Assembly: GCF_010993965.1 (NCBI RefSeq) | Contig: NZ_WIXM01000003.1 | Coordinates: 186,001 to 250,000 of the forward strand | Length of the DNA stretch: 64,000 nt | Direction of reading: 5' to 3' | Source of the DNA: Gracilibacillus sp. YIM 98692 | GTDB taxonomy: Bacteria > Bacillota > Bacilli > Bacillales > Amphibacillaceae | In this document: positions 19,221 to 26,483 of the stretch, one piece after another | Layout: every line of letters starts with the position of its first letter | Numbering within the stretch: the stretch's first letter is position 1 | The notes under the pieces: model-generated | What the model saw: only the letters and a program-made list of their open reading frames with translations | The model's database searches: none | Told to the model about the DNA's origin: nothing | Program-made: the position numbers and the translations under genes

Positions 19221-19959
19221 AGGAATCGGCTTCCTTTGTTAATTGAATATATAAATCATCAAGGGTCGCTTTAGGACGATTAAAAGCCTCTCTTAACTCT
19301 TCCAAGGTTCCTTTTGCACGAATAACTCCATCATGTAAAATAACAAAACGATCACAGTATCGTTCCGCTGTTGCTAAAATATGGGTGGACATCAGTACAC
19401 CTGCCCCTTGGTCTTTCATTTCTGTCATCAACTGTAAATAAGATTGAATACCAAGCGGATCTAACCCCACAAAAGGCTCGTCTACTATATATAAAGAAGG
19501 CTCCACTAAAAATGCACACATGATCATTACTTTTTGTCGCATTCCTTTAGAAAAATGTATTGGAAACCATTTTAATTTGTTTTCTAAACGAAACTCCTTC
19601 AATAAAGGAGTGATCCTATTTTGATAAGTTTCCTCTGATAGTTGATAAGCCATTGCTGTCAACCTAAGGTGCTCCTCTAACGTTAATTCATCATAAAGCA
19701 CAGGCATTTCAGGTATGTATGAGAATTGCTGTCGGTACAATTCAGAACCTTCCTGAAATGTCTTTCCATTTATCTCGACTCTTCCCTTTTTTGCTTGCAT
19801 TAATCCGATCACATGCTTTATAGTCGTACTTTTCCCTGCACCATTCAAACCAATTAATCCTACGATTTCTTTTGGAAAAACATCGAAAGAAATACCGTGA
19901 AGAACATTTTTATGTGTATAACCACCTTCTAATGTATCAATATGCAATAACGGATCCAT
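19213..19959 (-). CDS. ecsA: ABC transporter ATP-binding protein EcsA
   Basis: A 248-residue ATPase with Walker A GLNGAGKST, signature FSKGMRQKV, Walker B YIVDEPFVGLDP and switch histidine in MSTHILATAE. It pairs with the EcsB permease encoded next. The divergent hit gene sits upstream, as in B. subtilis. AAGGGAAG precedes the ATG. Confidence 0.95.
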   Translation of the reverse strand: MDPLLHIDTLEGGYTHKNVLHGISFDVFPKEIVGLIGLNGAGKSTTIKHVIGLMQAKKGRVEINGKTFQEGSELYRQQFSYIPEMPVLYDELTLEEHLRLTAMAYQLSEETYQNRITPLLKEFRLENKLKWFPIHFSKGMRQKVMIMCAFLVEPSLYIVDEPFVGLDPLGIQSYLQLMTEMKDQGAGVLMSTHILATAERYCDRFVILHDGVIRAKGTLEELREAFNRPKATLDDLYIQLTKEADSYA

Positions 19960-20210
19960 TTACAAACTTCCCTTCTAAAGCTCTACATGCTAAAATATTA
20001 CCATTTTATTAGCATTATGCCAAAAATTTAAAGAATAAGCACTTATATTTGGTCCATACTATATGGTGAAGAAGGAAATAGCACAATCGTATAAGTCCAA
20101 TCATCCTTTCCGATTTCTATATCAGGCTTAAATGTGAGGACAATAAATCTTATAAAAAGCTGAATCTAAATATGGTTCAAATCTTTATAAGGACAAGTGC
20201 TACTCCTTCT
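19960..20210. other. Intergenic region between ecsA and hit, no gene seen
   Basis: This AT-rich stretch holds the ecsA promoter region and two similar sequences (AAATCTTATAA and AAATCTTTATAAGG, both near 20150-20200). A 22-codon ORF starts near 20063 but lacks a ribosome site. The plus-strand terminator that follows suggests that something may be transcribed here. Confidence 0.4.
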
Positions 20211-20212
20211 TT

Positions 20213-20260
20213 AAAGGCAGGATACTGTTACTTTGTTAACAGTATACCTGCTATTTTTAA
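20213..20260 (+). terminator. Orphan plus-strand terminator upstream of hit
   Basis: GCAGG-at-ACTGTTA pairs with TAACAGT-at-ACCTGC, a long stem with one symmetrical bulge, followed by TATTTTTA. It ends about 30 bases before the hit promoter, and no plus-strand gene lies before it. Confidence 0.75.
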
Positions 20261-20290
20261 AATCCTTTATGAATAGCTAATGTCTGTATA

Positions 20291-20319
20291 TTGCGCTTCT
20301 TTTAAATTCTTTATACAAT
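20291..20319 (+). promoter_or_regulatory. SigA-type promoter of hit
   Basis: TTGCGC (-35, 20291-20296) and TACAAT (-10, 20314-20319) are separated by 17 bases. The start codon follows 34 bases later. Confidence 0.6.
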
Positions 20320-20352
20320 AGACATAACATATGAAGAAAAGGAGCGATTTCA

Positions 20353-20781
20353 TTGACGACACATGAGGATTGTATATTCTGTAAAATTATATGCGGTGAT
20401 ATTCCGTCTGCAAAAGTGTATGAAGACGATCAAGTGTATGCATTTTTAGACATTAGCCAAGTAACGAAAGGTCATACACTTATTATACCGAAAACACATA
20501 CTAAGAATATTTACGAAACCAATGAAGAAATAGCCTCCGAATTATTTAGTCGTGTTCCAAAAGTAGCAAATGCAATTAAACAGGCATTTACGCCGCAAGG
20601 ATTGAATATACTAAATAATAATGAGGAATATGCGGGTCAATCTGTCTTTCATATACATATTCATTTAATCCCGCGTTATGATCAAAATGACGGATTTGGC
20701 GCCAAATGGATGACAAACGAAAATAAATATACGGCGCAAGACTTAAATGATATCGCCAAAAAAATTGAAGAAAAAATATAA
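20353..20781 (+). CDS. hit: HIT family nucleotide-binding hydrolase Hit
   Basis: A 142-residue histidine-triad protein with the active-site motif HIHIHLIPRY (about residues 97-106) and an N-terminal CIFCKIICG motif that can bind zinc. Family members hydrolyse nucleotidyl phosphoramidates. The start is TTG: GGAG lies 8 bases upstream, and no ATG in this frame exists before the CIFC motif. Divergent from ecsAB, as in B. subtilis. Confidence 0.92.
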   Translation: MTTHEDCIFCKIICGDIPSAKVYEDDQVYAFLDISQVTKGHTLIIPKTHTKNIYETNEEIASELFSRVPKVANAIKQAFTPQGLNILNNNEEYAGQSVFHIHIHLIPRYDQNDGFGAKWMTNENKYTAQDLNDIAKKIEEKI

Positions 20782-20798
20782 ATGAAAATTAGGTTTGA

Positions 20799-20826
20799 TT
20801 TACCTAAAAAAAGAGAATGTTATAAT
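20799..20826 (+). promoter_or_regulatory. Promoter of yhaH
   Basis: TTTACC and a consensus TATAAT are separated by 16 bases, 19 bases before the yhaH start. Confidence 0.5.
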
Positions 20827-20845
20827 ATAGAAGGGAGTGTTCGGG

Positions 20846-21217
20846 ATGATCAATACAAAGTCATTGTTTCTAGGAATGTTAGCTGGTAGCGTTGTAAGTG
20901 CTGCTGCTACCCTTTTAAGTGCTCCAAAATCCGGAAGTGAGTTAAGATCAGACATTAAACATCAAAGTGATGAAGCGATACATTCTATTAATAAGCTTCG
21001 TTCAGAAGGCATGGATTTAAAAGAGCAAATTACTAAAACATCCAAAGAAGGTGCTGCATTAATTAAAGACTTATCTGCTGATGTAAAAGAATCCATCGAA
21101 TCATGGAAAAAAACGGTAGAACCACATCAAAAAAATATCCAAAAATATCTAACTCAAATTGAAGAAAGCTTAAAAGAATTAGAAGAAAAAACACAAAATC
21201 CATCAAATGAATCGTAA
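20846..21217 (+). CDS. yhaH: YtxH domain protein YhaH
   Basis: A 123-residue protein with one small-residue-rich N-terminal membrane segment (about residues 7-27, LGMLAGSVVSAAATLLSAP) followed by a long charged amphipathic helix, the YtxH layout. I chose ATG 20846; a GTG at 20837 overlaps the ribosome site AAGGGAGTG. Members are general-stress or sporulation-associated in B. subtilis; the molecular role is unknown. A family C repeat follows directly after the stop. Confidence 0.85.
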   Translation: MINTKSLFLGMLAGSVVSAAATLLSAPKSGSELRSDIKHQSDEAIHSINKLRSEGMDLKEQITKTSKEGAALIKDLSADVKESIESWKKTVEPHQKNIQKYLTQIEESLKELEEKTQNPSNES

Positions 21218-21335
21218 AGAAAAACTTGACTTATCGCCAAGTACTGGCGAAAGCCTAAGCTTTTCTTATACTTTTAAAAATTTTAGCTACATCGAATAGG
21301 CATTCTGCTAAAATTTTTAATTTTCATAACGTGAA
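21216..21335 (+). repeat. Repeat family C, copy C1
   Basis: Begins AAAGAAAAACTTGACTTATC, continues GCCAAGTACTGGCGAAAGCC, and ends in a 12-bp hairpin AAAAATTTTAGC / GCTAAAATTTTT followed by CATAACGTG. Three further copies lie at 26322, 42891 and 62480. Confidence 0.8.
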
Positions 21336-21340
21336 AATAG

Positions 21341-21375
21341 AAAGGCGACCATGATTTAAAAATGGTCGCCTTTTT
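21341..21375. terminator. Terminator shared by yhaH and yhaI
   Basis: AAAGGCGACCAT and ATGGTCGCCTTT form a 12-bp stem with TTTTT on the plus strand. The last codons of yhaI are encoded in the stem. Confidence 0.85.
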
Positions 21376-21709
21376 GATATTTATAATGTAACAAGAGCAA
21401 TTCATTTACCATTTCGATGTAGCGCTCTTCTTTTATTAGTGCTTGCATCGTTTTTTCTGGATCTAATTTTGGGGAAAGCTGCCCAACAAAATGTATCAGT
21501 AACTTTTCATAATTCATGAATCCCTCTTCCTGATATTCCAGAAATCGATCATAAAGCTCAGCTAGTATGTTCATTAACTCATTATATTCTTGTTCTGTGA
21601 TATCTTGTTGAAATAGCAAATGGATAAAGGGGTATTGATCCATATCACATATGGAAGTCAACAATTGAATATGAAATTTCTGCTTTTTGACTTCCTTTTC
21701 CAATCCCAT
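21356..21709 (-). CDS. yhaI: DUF1878 family protein YhaI
   Basis: A 117-residue all-helical protein of the YhaI/DUF1878 family; function unknown. The ATG at 21709 has GGAGGT six bases upstream. The longer reading from 21769 runs into a family A repeat, and its first twenty residues are repeat-encoded, so they should not be annotated. In B. subtilis scoC (hpr) lies between yhaH and yhaI; it is absent here. Confidence 0.85.
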   Translation of the reverse strand: MGLEKEVKKQKFHIQLLTSICDMDQYPFIHLLFQQDITEQEYNELMNILAELYDRFLEYQEEGFMNYEKLLIHFVGQLSPKLDPEKTMQALIKEERYIEMVNELLLLHYKYQKGDHF

Positions 21710-21728
21710 TGCCTTACCTCCGACTTTC

Positions 21729-21879
21729 GTTATCACGGTGAACAATTGTCCGTAAGTCCTCCACTTCAAGAGCTAGAATAAGTACAGAAGGATAAGTGAT
21801 GGATAACGGACGCTAGCACCCTGATAAGTTTCGCTAACTATCAGTGGGGGATACCTCCACTGATAGAAGTCCCTCTTTG
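21729..21879 (-). repeat. Repeat family A, copy A3 (inverted)
   Basis: Same element as A1 and A2 but in reverse orientation. Its hairpin 1 is perfect: CTATCAGTGG against CCACTGATAG. It begins some 15 bases upstream of the yhaI ribosome site, so the yhaI promoter must lie in or beyond it. Confidence 0.85.
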
Positions 21880-22128
21880 TATATTTATACCGTTACAAAG
21901 CAGCAGATGTCAATTTTGAAAAATGTAAACGGCTTTTAAAAATTTTTTTTGCAATATCTATTGCATTTTTACATAAAACATACTATAGTCATGAAGTGCC
22001 AACAAAAGCAAACAGATTGCTCCACTTTCCTTCTATGATGAATTAGAGGGAATAAAGAGCAATAAATGGATGGACACTAGTAAAGAAAATTATAATCTTA
22101 AAAATGATCACGAGTAAGGGGTGAGCTA

Positions 22129-22668
22129 ATGAATTGCTGGGATTCTATTAATGTAATGAAGCAACTCGGCTTTTACCGTAGTATCATACTTTCATTATTA
22201 TTTGGTTTGCTTTCGTTTATTTTATTATATTTGCCTGCAAGCCTTATACACGGTGATAGTGTAGTGCGAGATCATGGCGTAATCCCTTTAGCAATTGGGT
22301 TAGCTTTACTACCACTCATACACAAAGCCCTACACATTTTACCGTTAAAATGTTTTTATAAACATTTAAAAATTGAATGGTTTATTCAAAGAAGAATTTT
22401 TCCTGATTTTAAAGTTTGTGAAAATACGAAAACAAGTAAACCAGTATTGCTAGCAGCGTTAATAGCGCCTACTATTTTTATAACCATTCCTTGTATTACA
22501 GGTGGCTATATGTTAGAAGGTTATTATCCTTACTTCTTACTATTCGCCTCTGTCAATTTAAGTTTGTCATACATTGACTTTATATATGTTCGCCACCTAA
22601 TGCGAGCACCAAAAAAATGTGTTATTTCAAATGACGGACAAGGATATGATATATTAATTCAAAGATAA
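22129..22668 (+). CDS. yhaJ: DUF3267 membrane protein YhaJ
   Basis: A 179-residue protein with about four membrane helices. The family is described as putative zincin peptidases, but the place where HExxH would be reads HKALH (in PLIHKALHILPLKC), with lysine instead of the catalytic glutamate. Catalysis is therefore doubtful. GGGGTGAG precedes the ATG. Its position before prsA matches B. subtilis yhaJ. Confidence 0.78.
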   Translation: MNCWDSINVMKQLGFYRSIILSLLFGLLSFILLYLPASLIHGDSVVRDHGVIPLAIGLALLPLIHKALHILPLKCFYKHLKIEWFIQRRIFPDFKVCENTKTSKPVLLAALIAPTIFITIPCITGGYMLEGYYPYFLLFASVNLSLSYIDFIYVRHLMRAPKKCVISNDGQGYDILIQR

Positions 22669-22696
22669 CCAACACTTATACCGTGTTGGTTTTTTA
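22667..22696 (+). terminator. Terminator after yhaJ
   Basis: AACCAACAC and GTGTTGGTT form the stem, followed by T. Confidence 0.88.
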
Positions 22697-22796
22697 TATC
22701 GTCTATTTTCGAAAATCCATTTATTATCAAAGATCTACTGTTCAAAAGTGTATTTTTTTGTTAAAGTAATGACAAGAGTACAAGGAGGTAAGTATG

Positions 22797-22976
22797 ATGC
22801 TTTACGTGTTTGTCTTATTTGCAGTCATTACACTATTTATTTTTAATTCCTTAACATACAAGCTATGTTTACAAACAGAAATGTCCCAAGAGAAACAACC
22901 TAATGTTTTTAGAACCATCAACATTTTAATTACCATTTTGCTTATCTCTTCTTACATTGAAGTCATATATACATGA
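22797..22976 (+). CDS. Small membrane protein, 59 residues
   Basis: Two hydrophobic segments (about residues 2-22 and 43-57) flank a short polar loop. AGGAGGTAAGT gives a strong ribosome site; ATG 22797 is spaced 7 bases from it, while ATG 22794 is only 4. It takes the position of B. subtilis yhaK between yhaJ and prsA, but I cannot claim homology from the sequence. Function unknown. Confidence 0.65.
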   Translation: MLYVFVLFAVITLFIFNSLTYKLCLQTEMSQEKQPNVFRTINILITILLISSYIEVIYT

Positions 22977-23089
22977 TGAAAATGTGGAAAAAGAGTAAAA
23001 TGTTTTGTTTAAACTGTCTTTTTAAAGCTAATGTATGTTATATTATTTTCGTACCATTAATTAGCAGTAAATGAATTAGGAGTGTATGA

Positions 23090-23971
23090 ATGATGAAAAA
23101 ACTAGCCATTTCAGTAACACTTGCAGCAAGCGTCTTCACATTAGCCGCTTGTTCACAAGATGACTCAGAAACAGTCGTAGAAACCGCTTCAGGAGATATT
23201 ACGAAAGAAGAATTTTACCAAGAATTAAAAGCAGCTAACGGAGAAAGTGTCCTGCAACAAATGGTTTTACAAACCATTTTAGAGGATAAATATGAAGTCA
23301 CTGATGATGAAGTGGATCAAGAGATTGAATCCTATAAAGAACAATATGGAGAGCAATGGGATCAGGTACTAGCTCAAAGCGGTTATGGGAACGAAGATGA
23401 TTTGAAAGAAGATTTACGCATGAATCTATTGCAAGAAAAAGCAATGCTTGAAAACGTGGAAGTAACGGACGAAGAAATTCAAACACGTTATGATAGAATG
23501 CAAACAGATTTAGAAGCTAGTCATATTCTAGTAGACAGTGAAGATACGGCAAATGAAGTACTAGATAAAATTAATAATGGTGAAGACTTTGCAGCATTAG
23601 CGGAAGAATATTCTAAAGACACGCAAAGTGCACAGAATGGCGGCAGTCTAAATCAGTTTAGTGCAGGAACAATGGTTCCAGGATTTGAAGATGCTGCTTA
23701 CAACTTAGAAATCGATGAGATTAGTGAACCTGTTGAAACAGAGCATGGGTTCCATATTATTAAAGTAACAGATCGCATTGAAGTAGAAGATGTGGAACCA
23801 CTAGAAGACATTAAAGATCAAGTAAAAAGAGAAATTGCACAATCTAAATTTGATCAATCAACAGCACAAACAAAAATGCAAGATCTCATTGATAATGCAA
23901 ACGTAGATATTAAGATAGAAGAATATCAAGACCTTTTCGAACAACCAACAACAGAAGCTTCAGCTGAGTAA
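23090..23971 (+). CDS. prsA: Foldase lipoprotein PrsA
   Basis: An extracytoplasmic peptidyl-prolyl isomerase that helps exported proteins fold. The 293-residue precursor has a lipoprotein signal (MMKKLAISVTL onwards) with lipobox LAAC at residues 18-21. A SurA-like helical chaperone region follows, then a parvulin domain from about residue 143 (EASHILVDSE ... FAALAEEYSKD ... GGSLNQFSAGTMVPGFEDAA ... TEHGFHIIKV). The tail is acidic. AGGAG precedes the start. A clear terminator follows. Confidence 0.95.
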   Translation: MMKKLAISVTLAASVFTLAACSQDDSETVVETASGDITKEEFYQELKAANGESVLQQMVLQTILEDKYEVTDDEVDQEIESYKEQYGEQWDQVLAQSGYGNEDDLKEDLRMNLLQEKAMLENVEVTDEEIQTRYDRMQTDLEASHILVDSEDTANEVLDKINNGEDFAALAEEYSKDTQSAQNGGSLNQFSAGTMVPGFEDAAYNLEIDEISEPVETEHGFHIIKVTDRIEVEDVEPLEDIKDQVKREIAQSKFDQSTAQTKMQDLIDNANVDIKIEEYQDLFEQPTTEASAE

Positions 23972-23979
23972 ATGGTCGA

Positions 23980-24009
23980 CCCTATCTCCAATAGAGAGAT
24001 AGGGTTTTT
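23980..24009 (+). terminator. Terminator of prsA
   Basis: CCCTATCTC pairs with GAGATAGGG, followed by five T. Confidence 0.9.
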
Positions 24010-24047
24010 CACTTTTGACTCTTTTTCATATTTCTTAGTTAATTTAT

Positions 24048-24485
24048 TACACAGTTGAACCAAACTGCGTAATAGTACGGGGTGAGTGTATAAACACCGC
24101 TACAGAAATATACTTCGCTTTCCGCGGGCACGGCTTCAACTTCCTCGGCAGAACCCCGCTGCCTCCGGGATTTTCAGCTCGTGCTTTTCCCGCAGGAGTC
24201 TACGTATATTTCTTCCGCTAATGTGTAGTAAGAATGATGATTTTTCTCATTTAAAACGAACACCAATACAAGCTGTGGAAAAATGCGAGACTCTTATGGG
24301 AAAGGAACAGTCTGAAGACCCCTCGGGCGAGCTTTTTGCTCGTGAGGAGGTTGAAGCGTTCCCCACGGCAAAGAAGACACTGTGAAAGCGAGTATTTTTC
24401 CACAGCGACGATTAAGCACTCATCTTTAAACGAGTGGGAGGAAAATATTTATTAGTTAATGCACAGTTTATAGATATTGTGTAAG
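24048..24485 (+). repeat. Repeat family B, copy B1 (MITE-like, inverted modules)
   Basis: Left end TTATTACACAG and ACTGCGTAATAGT; left module ACTTCGCTTTCCGCGGGC ... GGAGTCTACGTA; right module is the inverted version (CGAGACTCTTATGGG ... AAAGCGAG); right end diverged (GTTAATGCACAGTTTATAG). It lies between prsA and the yhaM-like gene. Reading frames in it (such as 24086-24385) are artefacts. Confidence 0.85.
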
Positions 24486-24564
24486 GAGTTTATTTTAAAA
24501 AGCAGCAACTATTTATAGAACTACCTTCATTTATTATATTTTTTCAAGATCGGAGTGAGTATAT

Positions 24565-25794
24565 ATGGAACAGGGACACTATTTTTATGACCTTATCCCC
24601 ATTCAGTATCAAATATCAGAAAGTGAAAAGGAGGAAATCCTAAGACAATTTCCCCCTCCTGACTTACCCGAAGAAATTTCATCCTTTAACCTATCTCTTT
24701 GCCAAAAAGGAGAAAAGGTACAAACAAGGGTATTATTAAATGATTTCGAAATAAGACAGACCAAAACAAAAAAATCCTTCCTGAAAATAGCTTTTAGTAA
24801 TCAATCTGGCCATATCCCCGCAAAAATGTGGGACAATAACGGTGAAGTCGACATGATCCATCCATTACTAGAGGAAAAAGGTGTATTTGATATTCAAGGT
24901 CATGTAGATGAATTCAATGGGTTTAAAAGTGTTACGGTAACCAATGTTACACCTTGTGATATTGCCATTAATCCTTTTACTTTACTAGCTTATACGAAAC
25001 AAGATTTACAGTCCTTGACTGTCGAACTATTTGCTTATATAAAAGAGTTAAAAGAGCCGTATCAAACGATTGCAAGGAACGCAATGGAAAAACTTTGGAA
25101 TGCTTTTCGAATGAGCCCTGCTGCCAAAGGCTTTCACCACAATTATTTAGGCGGATTGTTAAAACATACAATTGGATTAATGCGCTTTTGCCGTTATATT
25201 ATCGTCTTAGAAGAAAATCCTTTTCGTGCAGTCATGAAACTTATACATAAAGTAGAAACACAATACAAACAAGAAATATGGGAAGCATTAAAGCAAGATG
25301 AAGGAAAACCTTCATATGTCTGGAAAGATACAATTGATCATTTATATCATATGTTACAGGGTATGAGTGAACATAAATTTGATACTGTGTCTTATGATGC
25401 TATCATGACTAGCATTTTGTTTCATGACATTGGAAAACTAATCGAATATGATTATGCTGGCAGAGATTTAGATATATTTCATTACTTATATCCTACGGCA
25501 CATTTTGAAAATGCCAATCGAAAACAGGCTGGAATTACCATGGATCCTTTAGGTGTCATGGTTGGGCATATTCCGTATGGGGTTATGTTATTAAATAAAA
25601 TCATAGAAGACCACCATATAGAGGTAAGTATGGAAAACATTCATTTAATGTCACACTGTATACTATGCCATCATGGGCTTCCAGAATGGGGTAGCGCGGT
25701 TCGAAAGCCATTAACGATTGAGGGTTATATCATTCATATCGTTGATTACCTAGACAGCCGCTATGAAAACACAGAAGAAGATCACCTAAAATAA
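24565..25794 (+). CDS. yhaM: Long YhaM-like protein: OB-fold plus HD phosphohydrolase
   Basis: YhaM in Bacillaceae is a 3'-5' exonuclease made of a nucleic-acid-binding OB fold and an HD domain. Here residues 50-135 look like the OB fold (FLKIAFSNQSGHIPAKMWD) and residues 188-400 like the HD domain, with HHNYLGGLLKHT (191-202), LFHDIGK (286-291 region), HIPYG, EDHH and CHHGLPEWG. At 409 residues it is about 95 longer than the 314 I remember for B. subtilis YhaM. The first HD histidine (201) and the HD pair (287-288) are 86 residues apart, which implies an insertion near residues 215-275, plus an N-terminal extension. All metal ligands appear present. It may be a diverged YhaM or a paralogue with a different substrate. 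Confidence 0.78.
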   Translation: MEQGHYFYDLIPIQYQISESEKEEILRQFPPPDLPEEISSFNLSLCQKGEKVQTRVLLNDFEIRQTKTKKSFLKIAFSNQSGHIPAKMWDNNGEVDMIHPLLEEKGVFDIQGHVDEFNGFKSVTVTNVTPCDIAINPFTLLAYTKQDLQSLTVELFAYIKELKEPYQTIARNAMEKLWNAFRMSPAAKGFHHNYLGGLLKHTIGLMRFCRYIIVLEENPFRAVMKLIHKVETQYKQEIWEALKQDEGKPSYVWKDTIDHLYHMLQGMSEHKFDTVSYDAIMTSILFHDIGKLIEYDYAGRDLDIFHYLYPTAHFENANRKQAGITMDPLGVMVGHIPYGVMLLNKIIEDHHIEVSMENIHLMSHCILCHHGLPEWGSAVRKPLTIEGYIIHIVDYLDSRYENTEEDHLK

Positions 25795-25852
25795 CATATA
25801 AAATAATGGGGCAAAACCAGCTTGGCCCTTCATAACTATCCTGACATGCATA

Positions 25853-26321
25853 CCTTCGTATTAGAACCATACTGCGCAATAGTAAAATGTAAATGGAGTA
25901 CGCCTATATCTCCCTGATTTTTGGTTACTGCTATTATGACGCTCCGACAACATACTTCGCTTTCCGTGGGCTCGCCTTCAGCTAACTTGGTAAAGAAAAA
26001 CCCTTTACCAAGTGGATCTTCAGCTCTCGCTGTCCCACAGGAGTCTCCGTATGTTGTCTACGCTAGTGAGTGGTACGATTTATGATTTGTTTCATTTTTT
26101 CATAGGTTTGATGATATTCTCTCACTCAAAACGAGCACCAACCTAAGCTGCGGAAAAATACGAGACTCCTGTGGGAAAGGAACAGTCTGAAGACCCCGCA
26201 GGAAGCGTTCTTTGCTTCCGAGAAGGCTGAAGCGTTCCCCACGGAAAGCGAGTGTTTTCCCGCAGCGTCGATTAAGCACTCATTGAAGACGAGTAGGATG
26301 AGTTATTGCGTAGTATATGGA
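25853..26321 (+). repeat. Repeat family B, copy B2
   Basis: Same architecture as B1. Left end ACCATACTGCGCAATAGTA, right end TTATTGCGTAGTATATGG. The hairpin in the left module is CTTGGTAAAG / CTTTACCAAG, that in the right module GGAAGC / GCTTCC. The right end abuts family C copy C2 without spacer. Together they fill the gap between yhaM and yhaN, where I see no gene. Confidence 0.85.
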
Positions 26322-26420
26322 TATGGCGAAAGCCTTAGTTTTACTTATACTTTGATCTTAAAAATTATTACTACGCCGAGTAACTTCCCTGCTAAAATTT
26401 TATACTTTCCTAACGTGCAA
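26322..26420 (+). repeat. Repeat family C, copy C2 (5'-truncated)
   Basis: Starts at ATGGCGAAAGCCTTAG, lacking the leading AAAGAAAAACTTG part, and ends TATACTTTCCTAACGTG. The element B2 runs straight into it. Confidence 0.75.
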
Positions 26421-26482
26421 AAAAGAAGCTGCCTTAAATGGTCAGCTCACGGTATGTGTGAATGCAACTTTTAAGACAGCCC
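26420..26482 (-). terminator. Terminator of yhaO-yhaN
   Basis: On the minus strand GCTGTCTTAAA pairs with TTTAAGGCAGC over a loop of about 30 bases, followed by TTCTTTTTT. It lies just after the yhaN stop. Confidence 0.7.
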
Positions 26483-26483
26483 C

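Noticed and set aside
20063-20131. 22-codon ORF in the ecsA-hit gap
   Set aside because: No ribosome site, and no resemblance to a known small protein.
24086-24385. Open reading frames of 84-99 codons in repeat family B (also 34612-34866 and 34697-34891)
   Set aside because: They lie in the inverted-module repeat, have no ribosome site, and differ between copies by frame breaks.
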